A stretch of DNA of 64,000 nt from Leptasterias polaris (lineage: Eukaryota > Echinodermata > Asteroidea > Forcipulatida > Asteriidae): positions 1,386,501-1,450,500 of the forward strand of contig JAZGTN010000003.1 of NCBI GenBank assembly GCA_037783415.1, read 5' to 3'. Below are positions 10,815-21,350 of the stretch, in pieces. Each line of letters starts with the position of its first letter. Position 1 is the stretch's first letter. The position numbers and the translations under genes are program-made. Below the pieces are notes generated by a model. That model saw only the letters and a list, made by a program, of their open reading frames with translations, made no database searches and had not been told where the DNA came from.

Positions 10815-13800
10815 ATGGCAGCTATTACAGCAGAAGAGTTGGCAAGTAAGCTGAAAGAAAATCTCAAAGCTTCACACATTGTAAGTGAAAATAGCAGACC
10901 CATGTGACTTATAATTTATCAACTAAATTACGATTATTTTGTGCACAGACAGTCGTCATCTACACGACAGGCCTACCTGCTTAGTGTTCTACTGCAGTGC
11001 AATGTGATGTATTGTTTTGTTAGTGTTTCAGTGTTACATAACACTGAGTAAACAGTTATGTTTCAACATGGTACCAATAATACCATATCTGTGAAACAGT
11101 TTAGAGCAAAGTGTCGTACAAACACAAAGTATTTATGACTTAGCATTTTTAACATACACTCACTCATTTCGCTCCGTCTCCGGTAAGTTTTTGTCCTTTT
11201 TTCTTCAAAATATTTTCTCAATTATGTTTTAAGTGTTATGGTTGGATTTGTTAGACATTGAAGATTAAGCCCATGTTCTTAGAATTTGTTTCATGATTTT
11301 TGAAAGTGGTAACAATTGGGCAAATCTGGTGACTAGTCTGTCAACATTGGTCGAAATTGCACGTTTTGGCACGAATGGTCGAGTCTCGTGCTCATTGTCT
11401 CGTAACCCTCCGGCCTATAAAGCCCGTCGGGAAAGGAGGGTTACGATTATCGCAACTATCAGTACACTAACAAAAACTAACACTATACACTACAGTAACA
11501 GTACAGTAACACTGTACACAGGCCTACTACCGGTCACCAGTGCCACATGATCGATGTACATGACACAATCATCAATGGAAGTAGCACTAGCAGTAGCACC
11601 TCCATGATGACACTAACTTAGCAAGTAGTATACACATGATGGTGTGTGTAGACAACATTTATTCAGAATGTGTGAGAGGCAAGAGTAAACAAGGTTTGCG
11701 GGTGACCATGCTTAAAATTGTATTAATTTTTAATTTTTTAGCAACAAATTGTACATATTATCATCCACCCATGCATCTTATTTAAAGTATTTCTACCTTG
11801 CATTTCCTCTAATCTACACAGTTACACAGTGAGTGAGGCACTTCTCTGTTTTGTAACCTGATTTTTTTTGTAATTTTTTCTCTGCAACAAAAATATCAGG
11901 AAGTTAGGCCTATATGAAACCGAGGTTTTGTAATGATCCCAGAAATTATAAAATGGTGTAACCTTTACTCTGACCTTACTTTTGGCTCAAGGCACTTGTG
12001 ACTGTTAATAGTAAATAAAATATAATTATTGTCTCTTGCAAAGAGTTAAATAATGTAGGCCTATCATCTAATCAAGGCGGTAACTATTTTTTTGTTGTTG
12101 GAAATAATATGTTTGATGCCTTTGTTGAGTGAGTTCAAACCAGAAGTTAGATAAGTTTTAATTTTCATACTCACCGAAACCTAAATCTCTTCCGAACCAC
12201 ATCATCTTTAAGATTCTCCTTACCATCTTCCACTCCCTGAATGGCACATCACCTGAATACATCAATGACTTAATTCATCTGTACAAACCTCCTAGACAGC
12301 TTCGCTCCTCAAATAACCTGCTTCTAAACATTCCGCGTTCCCTGCACTCCTGGGGTGATCGTCGTTTTTCACATGCCGGGCCATCTCTTTGGAACAGTCT
12401 CCCACTTCAACTCAGAAAAGCAGATACTTGTTCTCAATTTAAAACACAACTCAAAACCTACCTATTTCGGAAATCATAGCTTCGTCCTTGGTTGTCCTTT
12501 GTGTATAGCAGAGTTCCTGTTTTTGTTTGCGCCAGGAGTGTCATGACAGACATGGCGCACTATAAGTGTTCAATATTATTTATTATTAACAGAGTGACAT
12601 TTCAAGTCCCATCTGAAACCTGACCAAGTACTACATGTAGGTCTTGTGTCTCATGGCATGTAGTACTAGTATGTATGTATGTAGGTTAGGTCTTGGGTCT
12701 CTTTGTATACTGGGTCAAGTGTCTAGTCTCATGGATCAATATCATTTATCTATTCTTGGATCAAGAGTCAGGTCCCTTGGGTCAAGTGTCAAGTTCCTTG
12801 GGTAAAGTCTCCTGATTCAGGGGTCAAGTCTCTTGGGTCGAATGTCAAGTCCCTCTCGTGGTTCAAGTGTCAAGTCTCTTAGGTCAAGAAGTCTCTTCAG
12901 GGTTGTGCTTTGGGGAAGCAAGTGTTGAGTCTCTTGAGTCAAAGAGTTAAGCCCCTTGGGTGATAAATGTCAACTGTTTGGGGTCAAGTGTCAAGTCTCT
13001 TGGGTCAAGTGTCAAGTCTCTTGTGTTTAGCATCAAGTTTCAAGGCTATTTTAAAGTCCTTTCAAAGTCGAGCTATCAAATTCCAAAATGGTAGGACTGT
13101 TACAAAATAATAGTCCATTTCAAATCCAAGTCATCAACTTGAATCGCTGTGCAGCTGAAGCTGAATATGAGTTGGGATTGATTGATTTATTGCAGGAGGT
13201 GGTTGATGAGTCGAGTGGATGTGGAGCCAAGTTCAATGTTATCATAGTATCAGATGTCTTCAGTGGTAAACCACTACTACAGAGACACAGGTGAGTGTTG
13301 AAGGACATCAGTCTGGGCAATTTCAAACAAAAGTAAAAGTCCTACGATGCAGTCATTACATTAAATTGTTGCAGTACGCACTGCTTATTACATTATTCGA
13401 ACTGGTCCCTCGCCACTGGACATGCTTGGCGGTCTAGTGGTTTAGACATCTGCTGTAGACTTTGGGGGTCGTGGGTTTGAATCTCACTCGAGTAGCCTGT
13501 GGGTTTGTTTTTTTACAGGACTCACAAGCCTTGAATTTCAAGGCCATGTTCAATTTGCAAAGGGCACTTGTATTGGAAAATTTGATCTAGTCTACAGTGA
13601 ACGATTTTCCATGTAAAGCAGAGCAAAATGCTACACAAAATGTATCAGTTGCTACTCAAAAATCACCAATTGCTACTCAATATAAGCGTTCTGTGTGCAC
13701 AAAACTTGTTCAGTCTTACTATTTTGCTATGCAAAATTTCCGGACAAAATCGTTCCCTGGTCTATATGGGAAACTTTTATAAGGAAAATAAAAGCCGAGA

Positions 13801-14536
13801 TGAGGGGAACAGAGGCCATGTCCATTGTGTAATTTCAGGCCTGGACTCTGGAAGCTCTCTATGGGTGTATGGGTAAAACCACGTATCTGGGATTTAAACT
13901 GTGTTGGATTATATTTTTTAGATGTGTGTACTGCCAAGTGGTGTAAAAAAACATAACTTTGGATATTGTCTGGTATCAAGTGAATGCTCAAACTGATATT
14001 TCCCATTCTCTTCTCAAGTCAGCATTTCTGTAGTAATTTATACCATCTCTACTATGTAAATAAGCCACTTTTCGAGTTGGATTTTATTGAGGTCTGGTGC
14101 AATGCCTTGTTTAGTCACAAGTGAATGAACCATTTGAATTTCTCAGACTAAATCCAATGTTGCTATGTCACATGGTTCAGGGCAAGCTTTTGTATTGTAT
14201 CGTCCAGATCAGCAAAGACTGAAAGTTATCCTTGTGCCAAACACACATTTCATAGCAGTCACACTGGATGTAGTCTGGGGAATTGAAATTGAGCATTTAC
14301 TTGCAACTTAACTATGCATTGTACCAGACATCACTCAAATCTAACTCGCAAATTGTGTATGGGGTTGGGGGGTGTAGACAAGGTGGAATCGGCAATCGTC
14401 CTTTTCAAAAATTTTGTTTTCATTTCGAAACTGCAGAATGGTGAACGATTGTATAGTAGAAGAAATGAAGATCATCCACGCTTTCTCAATGAAGACGTTA
14501 ACGCCAGAGCAGTGGGAAAAGCAACAGAGTAAATGA
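10815..14536 (+). CDS. BOLA2: BolA-like protein 2, complete, three exons, 86 aa
   Basis: Exons 10815-10880, 13196-13290 and 14437-14536, each with GT-AG borders and consistent phase. The protein starts MAAITAEELASKLKENL and has the same length as human BOLA2 (86 aa). The BolA helix-turn-helix-like core ends in GKPLLQRHRMVNDC, followed by IHAFSMKTLTPEQW. Cys31 and His68 fall at the positions that, in the human protein, help hold the [2Fe-2S] cluster shared with the monothiol glutaredoxin GLRX3. The known family role is cytosolic and nuclear iron-sulfur trafficking, including delivery to anamorsin. Intron 1 carries a LINE fragment and a GGTCAAGT array; intron 2 carries a SINE-like remnant and an inverted-repeat element. 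No promoter element was identified. Assignment by motif and residue position is strong. Confidence 0.93.
11401..11445. other. Potential three-stem hairpin in BOLA2 intron 1
   Basis: CGTAACCCTCC pairs perfectly with GGAGGGTTACG 23 bases later. Between them are two further short pairings, GGC/GCC around CTATAAA and CCC/GGG around GTC. It may be chance or a transposon relic; no RNA family was recognised. Confidence 0.25.
12186..12479 (+). mobile_element. LINE 3' coding remnant (CR1/L2-like) in BOLA2 intron 1
   Basis: In one frame the sequence reads through KILLTIFHSLNGTSPEYIND, then LRSSNNLLLNIPRS, GPSLWNSLPLQLRKA and FKTQLKTYLFRKS to a stop at 12477-12479. The blocks SPEYI.DL, LWN.LP..LR and FK..LK..LF are typical of the end of the reverse-transcriptase protein of CR1/L2-type non-LTR elements. 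Only the terminal part is kept. Same family style as 25860-26339. Confidence 0.75.
12600..13040. repeat. Degenerate TTGGGTCAAGTGTCAAGTC repeat
   Basis: Variants of GTCAAGTCTCTTGGGTCAAG recur many times, becoming most regular toward 12980-13030. The period is about 21-22 bases or a multiple. A short (GTAT)n tract sits at about 12667-12685. The array ends about 160 bases before BOLA2 exon 2. Confidence 0.6.
13425..13500 (+). mobile_element. tRNA-like SINE head in BOLA2 intron 2
   Basis: TTGGCGGTCTAGTGGTTTAG resembles a tRNA A box and GGGTTTGAATCTC resembles a B box 40-odd bases later. The acceptor stem does not close, so it is not a functional tRNA. The body after the head is short or decayed. 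Confidence 0.4.
14092..14329. mobile_element. Inverted-repeat MITE, GTCTGGTRCAATGCC family, copy 1
   Basis: Left end GTCTGGTGCAATGCCTTG and right end GCATTGTACCAGAC are complementary. The inner halves also match (CAAGTGAATG...TTTGAATTTCTCAGACTA against a diverged inverse). The element ends about 107 bases before BOLA2 exon 3. A longer relative lies at 58811-59387. Confidence 0.65.
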
Positions 14537-15116
14537 CACCGAGAGAGTTCAATAACCTCCTTCTACATTTGTAGGAAGAGCACAGAAACAATATTTGGAA
14601 ATAACTGTGATGTTGTGCTAGATTCTTCTCAGACTGGTGGAAGTTTGTTGATGTTAGACTGGGCTGGAAATGTCTAATGGATAGTCGGCCTCATTCCGGT
14701 GATTCCTATGATGGACATTTAACTCACATCTGAGAAGGTTACCTGTACAGTAGTCCTGTATTTGGCAATGTTTTTTGTGGGGTTTTTTCTGGGTTTTTTT
14801 TCAATACTTTTTGTTTTGTGGTACACTGCATTCTAAACACTGCATTTTGACATCAGGAAGTTGTCATATCGCTTCACTTTAATCGCTATCGAATTAACCA
14901 ATTTCACTTTGACCTTTAAAACACATCAACCCAACCCTCCCGCACCACCACCACCACCACCATGGGAATGTCTTCCAACTTTAGGTCTGTCGCGACCGGG
15001 ATTTGAACCCACACTTCAACGACTCGGCCTTGAACTTGCATAAAGAGATATTTTTCTTGATCATTTACATGAATTTACTCAATCTAAAAACCAATTAAGT
15101 AGGCATATAAGTGGAG

Positions 15117-15470
15117 TGTCGTGGCCGAGTGGTTAAGAGCACCGAACTCAAGCTCTTGTGTTTCTGTTCAGCAGAGTGTGGGTTCAAGTCCCGGTCGTGA
15201 CACTTGTGTCCCTGAGCAAGACACTTAACTATAATTGCTTCTCTCCACCCAGGGGTAAAATGGGTACCTGTGAGGGCAGAGATGGTTGTGATTGATTTAG
15301 CCTAGTAGCGCATATAATGTATTGCAGCACAGGCTGTATACTCCCCAGGGAGCTGAGATGGTTTAAGGAATGAAATAAATGGCCCAGTGACCAGGGGTAA
15401 TAATGAGCGCTTTGAGACGCCCTTGGGTGTGATAAAGCGCGATATAAATCCATATTATTATTATTATTAT
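15117..15470 (+). mobile_element. tRNA-Leu-derived SINE with LINE-type tail
   Basis: The first 86 bases (15117-15202) fold like a tRNA-Leu: A box TGGCCGAGTGGTTAAGAGC, an anticodon loop containing CTCAAG (CAA), a long variable arm, B box GGTTCAAGTCC, and paired ends. A SINE body follows (GACACTTGTGTCCCTGAGCA, then ATAATTGCTTCTCTCCACCC). The 3' end reads GCGATATAAATCC followed by an (ATT)n tract, the same style as the LINE end at about 26300. Because the body and tail continue directly, this is a retroposon and not a tRNA gene. It lies in the candidate 3' UTR of BOLA2. Confidence 0.8.
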
Positions 15471-15766
15471 ATATCTTTCAGAGATATTTGTCTGAAAGTT
15501 AGACCACTTCAATGAAAAAATACAAAAACCAGTGATGTTCATAAAATTCATTGTTGTATATTTCTAAACACTAGATGATGATGAATGAAATCATGCATCT
15601 AAAAATTCCCCTTTTGTACTATGATTCGTAATGTTGAGGGTTAAGTTTGCTCTTTTACATTGTGCATTCAACTGCAAGTTATGTTTAGTATTTATTTTTT
15701 TTAAAATCAAATATGATTATCTTCTAGATGGCTTTCTTCATTTTCTGATGCAATACTCGATCATGA

Positions 15767-15772
15767 AATAAA
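15767..15772 (+). terminator. Candidate poly-A signal for BOLA2
   Basis: AATAAA, about 1.2 kb past the BOLA2 stop, followed closely by an A-rich stretch. It is the first exact AATAAA I see after the stop outside the SINE at 15117-15470, which contains another near 15374. Transcript data would decide between them. Confidence 0.3.
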
Positions 15773-15799
15773 GTTTAATATGTAAAAAAAAGTACACTT

Positions 15800-17497
15800 T
15801 GAATTAAGGTTTCTTTCTTGTTGATTTGTGTCCGAAATACAATGTCAAGGGTTCCTAGTCACATTATACCGTCATCATCATAGTCCGACGTCATTTCCTC
15901 CGGAAATCAAGCTCTTTTCCTAGACTTTGACTGGTTCACGCCACTCTAAAAACAATACATTCATTCGATTGAACACTCAATACAGAGCATGAACTTGAAC
16001 CTTTTAATGGTATGAAAATCTGACAAAAATTACAGTAAAAATGTTTTTCAAACTGCTTTTTCTATGTGTTGGACAATTACTTCTTGTACACCACAATTGC
16101 TTCTCTCCACCCAGAAAGACATTGACATCAGATCACTGCCACACATTGCAGATCAAACTGATCTCAATAAAGAGCTGGGGAAAGTCTTTTATAAAATGCG
16201 TACAACATAAAATTAGCTACACTGTACTTCACCTGCTGCTAAACAAATTAAACAATGATGCACTCGCTTCAAGAACACAGAACCCCCCAAATAGTGTTTT
16301 ATACGAATTAATTAAGCTGCTCCATCATGCCCAGCTATCAAAACAAAAACTGAGAGAAAAAAAATGTGGGGGGGGGGGGGTCGTAGTGGTCAATCATCCT
16401 AAACTAACGGCTTCCTTGAAAAAGAAATTACTTCATTTAGGAGTTGATGAGATCGCTGTACCGTAAAGTGGTACATTCTTCTGTGTAATTATGCAAGGTT
16501 GATGCACGAGAGATGTAATCAACTGTATACATAGGCCCCCAAGCCGAGTCATACAATCTAATAATCTTTAATTGTAAGGATGCTTGATTACTTGGGAATG
16601 ATTTTCAGGTGTGTATGATTTGTTCAAGGCCCGAAGGTGATGATTTACTGTTGTGTTAATTTGAGGATGTTAACGGATTTGATTCTTGATCTTTTGCAAA
16701 TTTTTTTTTTTTTAGCGGTGGAATGTAAAGGATTCTTTGTCTGGTGAATCAGAGATTGTGAGACTTTATTGAGCTTTCCAATTTGGTGTGGAATTTATCA
16801 AGGGGGAAAGGGAAATAGGCGTATTGGGACTCTGTGTTTAAAGGAAAAGAGGGGTTGATTTTTCCCCCCAAAAATCTGCAAATTTTGATACCGGGTATCA
16901 CCTGTTCATTTTATTCTCTTCCGATTGTGCCTGAATTTAGGAGCCCCCCTCCCCTGCCCTCTGGGTCATACACCTAAGGTCATTGGTACCAGGAAGGTCT
17001 TAAACTAGAATAAAAAATTCAGGAGTGTGATGGATTCTTTGTAAGGTAAAGTGGCAATATTATACTTTATTGAGTGTTCCCCGTTTGGTGTTGAATTTGT
17101 CATCAAGGGAGAGTTCTTTCTGGTAAGAGGACTGGGGAAGGTTTATCAGAACTGGGACAGTCAAGGTTGAGATTCTTTGTGGTCAAAAAGGTATGAAATT
17201 AGAATAAAAGTTTGAGGAGTGTGAAGAATACTTCGTCAGGTAAAAATGTTGCGCAAACTTTAACAAAGGCATTATTAATTTATCACACATGGAAGATTTG
17301 AAGCCATTATTATTATTTTTTTACTGTTTAATTTACCATTGTAGCCAGCATGATAATTTTTATAACCAAATCAGTTTACGGGACAGATAAAATACCCTGG
17401 TCTGTGCTATAAAAAAAAACAAGAGAGATAAATAACTACCAACTAAAAACATAGCACCTTGTAGAAAGAAGTAACAATGTTTTTTTTTTTAAAGGCC
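15800..17497. other. Intergenic; unrecognised 141-codon frame and poly-G tract
   Basis: A plus-strand frame at 16041-16466 is open for 141 codons and starts with a hydrophobic MFFKLLFLCVGQLLLV stretch. It runs through a G homopolymer (about 16369-16380), and part of it resembles SINE body (CAATTGCTTCTCTCCACCC), so I do not call it a gene. Two related stretches near 16690-16810 and 17030-17120 (GGATTCTTTGTMWGGT, TTTATTGAGYKTTCC) look like diverged copies of one repeat. Confidence 0.3.
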
Positions 17498-17657
17498 ATA
17501 GATAGTTCCCACTTAATGTCACACAGTGTAAAGTCGGCCATTTTGTTTTTTAAACGCACAAATTCCTCGCATGATTGATCAGTGAACCACTTAGCTGCGG
17601 AGACAAATTGATGCGCCAATCCCAAGTTACCCGTAAAGATGGCGTCTATTTGGAACC
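17498..17657. mobile_element. ATAGATAG MITE family, copy D (diverged)
   Basis: Begins ATAGATAGTTCCCACTTAAT, contains GTCGGCCATTTTG, CGCATGATTG and CCGTAAAGATGGCGTCTA, and ends near GGAACC. These blocks are in the order found in copies A-C, but the sequence is shorter and more diverged. Confidence 0.6.
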
Positions 17658-18278
17658 ATCAATATTTTGTTCAAACCCTACAGTTTCAAAAACTGTCAAA
17701 ACAGTAACATGTAAAAATTACATTGAATTGTTGCACATGGCTTATTTGTGAGCCCAGAAAACGCCTGTGACACTTACACACCGGTCTACACTTTTACCAC
17801 CCTTTAAAAAAGCAGCATTTTTTTCCTATTCTACAGACAAGTTATCCAGAAACTTTAAAGGTAAATATTCACACAGTGTTTTTTACCAATGGGAAAGGTA
17901 CATATAAGTTTGGTTTTTAAAAAGAGATTCAACTATATACCTTGAACCTTGTGGTACATGTAAACATTTACAGTAAATAGAATTTAAATAATGTTAGTAG
18001 TTAACAATTGATTATGTAATTGTGAGGCTTAGAAGCAAACCAAGGCCCTGTTTCATATAGCTGCTTAAATGGTATTGAATAGTCAAACAGTAGGATGGTT
18101 AAGAATGAGTACAATAAACAGATCAATGATTTAATAAGTTCATTACAACATAAACTCATTGTATGGGCCTGGGTGGGAAGCATGTTTCTAGGTGGGTGTA
18201 CATTTTTGGGAGGGTTGCAGTTGGAAAAAAATGTTTCTATTTTACATGGATCAATGGTAATGTCATAAGCTGTAAATT

Positions 18279-21080
18279 GTGTCATCAGCTGTAACTGTAA
18301 ACTACGACCTTGTGGCCTTCGCAGGTCATAAACAGTACGGAAGAGCTACGTATGTCCGATCTGATATAGCCGACACTGAACTCCTTGAATCAGCAGAACT
18401 TTTTGATACTATCCGTGTGGGCAGCTACAAAATCATCAACGTCTACAAGCCACCTTCCATCGACTGGACCGACACTGCTCTGCCAGCTCATCAACACCCA
18501 GCTATCTATGTGGGAGACTTCAACAGCCACCACGCAGTCTGGGGTTATGAAAACGCGAATAGCAATGGAGACTGGTTGATGGAGTGGTCATCTCAACTGA
18601 ACTTGAGCCTGGTCATTGACCTGAAACAAAAACGCTCCTTCCATTCTGCACGCTGGAATCGTGACTATTCACCTGACCTGTGCTGGGTCACCTCACACAA
18701 TGACCAACCACTACAAACAACTGTACAGGTACTGGATGACTTTCCAAGGAGTCAACATAGGCCTATTGTGACCCACGTTGGGTTACGCATCCCAATAACC
18801 AGATCGCTACAAAAACCACGCTGGAACTTCCGTAAGGCAAACTGGACAAAATTCTCTGAACAGCTTGAAAAGAGTGTTGTTTGCATCCCCACCAAAGAGC
18901 CCTCAGTGACTGAAGCATACACTAGATTCACCAAAGCAATCTTCAAAGCAGCCAAGGCCAACATCCCGCGAGGCTTCCGGCCTACCTACATTCCGTGCCT
19001 AGACTCTGAATGCCAACAACTTCTTGAAGAGTTCACTAGCTCAGGCGATCCAGACATTGCCGACCACCTCATTGAGTGCCTTGATAATGCCCGCCAATTA
19101 AGATGGGAGGAAACCACTAGCAACTTGAACTTCACACACTCAAGTCGGAAAAGCTGGAACCTCATCCGCCACCTTGGCTCCAACCAACAACCGTCCAACT
19201 CGACCAGACCATCAGTCAAACCAAATGCAGTAGCTAGCCACCTCATCAAAGTGGGGAAAGCTCCGATTGACAAACAGATCAAACACGAGACCACACAAGA
19301 ATGGCGATCCTTCAAGAAGTCAAGACCAGAAGCTGAAACTGCAACATCAACTCCAATCACCATCGAAGAAGTGAATACAGCCTTGAAAGACCTGAAGTGT
19401 GGTAAAGCCCCAGGATATGACAACATCCACCCCGAATTCCTGAAACATCTGGGACCTGCAGCAAGAAACTGGCTAGCAGCCTTCCTTTCACGAGTTATTT
19501 CGGTGAAAAGTCTTCCCAAAACCTGGAGAACCGCTAAAACCATCGCCATCCCAAAACCTGGGAAAGACCCAAAACTGGCTTCCAGCTATCGTCCGATCTC
19601 CCTCCTCTCAATGTGCTACAAACTGTTAGAGCGGATCATCCTTCATCGCATCAAGCCAATCATAGAGGAAGTACTTCAAATCGAGCAAGCAGGTTTCCGT
19701 TCTGGCAGAAGTACTCAAGATCAAGTTCTTGCACTCACCACCTACATTGAAAACGGATACCAGCAACGCTTAAAGACTGGCGCCGTTTTTCTCGATCTGA
19801 CTGCTGCATACGACACTGTATGGCACAAAGGTCTGCTAGTCAAAATCTCTAAAGTCTTACCACGCTGGGCTGTTGACACAGTTGAACTGCTGTTGCAACA
19901 ACGACGGTTTCGTGTCCATATGGGAGACACAAGCAGCTCCTGGAGAATGCAGAAGAACGGCTTGCCACAAGGATCAGTTCTGGCACCCATCCTGTTCAAT
20001 CTGTACACAAATGACCTCCCAGCCACCATGTGCCGAAAGTTCATCTATGCTGACGACATCTGCCTTGCCCATCAAGCAGGAAAGTTTGAAGACCTCGGCT
20101 CCACTATCAACGATGACATAGCAAAGATCAGTGAATACTGTAAACGCTGGCGACTTCAGCCCAGTGTCGCCAAAACAGTATCCAGTGTTTTTCACCTGCA
20201 CAATGCCAGAAGTGACCAAGAGCTAGACATCTTTCTCAACGGAAAACGTTTGAGCCACGCCCCCAGACCGACTTATCTTGGCGTCACCCTGGACCGTACA
20301 CTCACCTTCAAACCTCACCTCCAGAAAGTGGCTGCCAAAATTCGGACCAGAAACAACTTGATCCACATGCTCGCCGGTACAACCTGGGGAGCAAAGGCAA
20401 AGACACTCCGTTCATCTGCTCTAGCCCTTTGCTACTCAGTGGCTGAGTACTGTGCTCCAGTTTGGAGGAACTCTGTCCACACCAGTCTCGTCGACGTCCA
20501 ACTAAACGACACTATGAGAACCATCACTGGTGCCGTTCGCTGTACAAGGACAGATTGGCTTCCAGTCCTGAGCAACATTGCCCCTCCAGACATCCGAAGA
20601 GAGATTGCCACATCAAGGCTGGTCTGTAAGATCCAATCCAATCCTGACCTCCCTCTCCTCAGTGACCTTGACTTCCACCCTAGGCCTAGACTTAAGTCTA
20701 GAAACCCAATCTGGTCCAATGTACCGGACAGTGCAGTGACCGCTAAAGATCTATGGCGCACACGGTGGCGAGACCATACCGACGTCCCGCACAAGTTCCT
20801 GGTCGCCGACCCCACCATCCAGCTGCCGGGAATGGACCTCCCCCGCGGCCACTGGTGCCTCTTGAACCGGTTCCGTACCGACGCAGGGCCATGCCGCAGT
20901 AGCCTACACAAGTGGGGCTACCTTGCGTCTCCGCTTTGTGACTGTGGTGAACCCCAGACGATGCGCCATGTGATAGTCGACTGCCCACTCTCTCACCTTG
21001 ATGGCGGCATCGAAGCCCTTCACCTGGCTGAGGACCCAGCTGTAAACTGGCTTACGGACTTTAGAACGAGATCAGTATAG
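18279..21080 (+). CDS. Non-LTR retrotransposon endonuclease/reverse transcriptase, 5'-truncated, 933 codons
   Basis: The frame is uninterrupted. Residues 1-170 are the rear part of an AP-type endonuclease (GDFN at 79-82, SPDL at 131-134, SQHRPI at 158-163). The front part with the first catalytic Asn and Glu is absent, so the ATG at 18279 is probably an internal Met. A reverse transcriptase follows: GYDNIHPEFLK, IPKPGKDP, SYRPISLL, AGFRSGRSTQDQ, FLDLTAAYDTVWH, GLPQGSVLAP, and the catalytic FIYADD at 588-593. A CxC-x7-H-x4-C knuckle lies at 887-902. This layout fits the jockey-like branch of LINEs, clade unresolved. The lack of stops or frameshifts over 2.8 kb suggests a young insertion. ORF1 is not present. 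Confidence 0.92.
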   Translation: MSSAVTVNYDLVAFAGHKQYGRATYVRSDIADTELLESAELFDTIRVGSYKIINVYKPPSIDWTDTALPAHQHPAIYVGDFNSHHAVWGYENANSNGDWLMEWSSQLNLSLVIDLKQKRSFHSARWNRDYSPDLCWVTSHNDQPLQTTVQVLDDFPRSQHRPIVTHVGLRIPITRSLQKPRWNFRKANWTKFSEQLEKSVVCIPTKEPSVTEAYTRFTKAIFKAAKANIPRGFRPTYIPCLDSECQQLLEEFTSSGDPDIADHLIECLDNARQLRWEETTSNLNFTHSSRKSWNLIRHLGSNQQPSNSTRPSVKPNAVASHLIKVGKAPIDKQIKHETTQEWRSFKKSRPEAETATSTPITIEEVNTALKDLKCGKAPGYDNIHPEFLKHLGPAARNWLAAFLSRVISVKSLPKTWRTAKTIAIPKPGKDPKLASSYRPISLLSMCYKLLERIILHRIKPIIEEVLQIEQAGFRSGRSTQDQVLALTTYIENGYQQRLKTGAVFLDLTAAYDTVWHKGLLVKISKVLPRWAVDTVELLLQQRRFRVHMGDTSSSWRMQKNGLPQGSVLAPILFNLYTNDLPATMCRKFIYADDICLAHQAGKFEDLGSTINDDIAKISEYCKRWRLQPSVAKTVSSVFHLHNARSDQELDIFLNGKRLSHAPRPTYLGVTLDRTLTFKPHLQKVAAKIRTRNNLIHMLAGTTWGAKAKTLRSSALALCYSVAEYCAPVWRNSVHTSLVDVQLNDTMRTITGAVRCTRTDWLPVLSNIAPPDIRREIATSRLVCKIQSNPDLPLLSDLDFHPRPRLKSRNPIWSNVPDSAVTAKDLWRTRWRDHTDVPHKFLVADPTIQLPGMDLPRGHWCLLNRFRTDAGPCRSSLHKWGYLASPLCDCGEPQTMRHVIVDCPLSHLDGGIEALHLAEDPAVNWLTDFRTRSV

Positions 21081-21107
21081 CATACGACATCATCATCATC
21101 ATCATCA
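18279..21107 (+). mobile_element. Jockey-like LINE insertion, 5'-truncated, with (CAT)n tail
   Basis: The reverse-transcriptase frame stops at 21078-21080 and is followed after seven bases by a (CAT)n run (21088-21107), which I take as the element's 3' end. A very short 3' UTR with a simple-repeat tail is common in this type of LINE. The 5' edge must be close to 18279, since no endonuclease start is found upstream. I could not find a convincing target-site duplication. It is intergenic between BOLA2 and the septin. Confidence 0.85.
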
Positions 21108-21221
21108 CTGTAAGGTAAAGTCATTGTTGACTTTATTACAGTCATTTCATCTTTACCCTATAAGCAGCAGTGTGTCTGAGCATCTTCCAAATGCTTTATT
21201 AATTAAGTTGGACGTGCTCAC

Positions 21222-21350
21222 ATTAGTGGCTAGTGCGTGAAGCACTTGTCTTTCACCCTGGTTCAAAGGCCATACATGTATGCGAGTAGAGTTGTGCGTT
21301 GGTTATTTCCTGAGCCACAATAGTAGTTATCCGGGCCTTCCGTTTTTTCT
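21222..21350 (+). mobile_element. tRNA-derived SINE, TGGCTAGTGCGT family
   Basis: A-box-like TGGCTAGTGCGTGAAGCAC and B-box-like CTGGTTCAAAGGCC are followed by GCGAGTAGAGTTGTGCGTT. The last block is shared, in inverse orientation, with the SINE that begins right at the CCDC157 stop codon (56824-56995). Confidence 0.5.

Noticed and set aside
15117..15202. A tRNA-Leu gene
   Set aside because: The cloverleaf is plausible, but it continues straight into a SINE body and LINE-like tail shared with other loci.
16041..16466. A 141-aa secreted or membrane protein
   Set aside because: The frame runs through a poly-G tract and SINE-like sequence and matches no family; it is kept only as a remark.
18986..19549. 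Long minus-strand frames inside the LINE
   Set aside because: They are shadows of the reverse-transcriptase coding frame.
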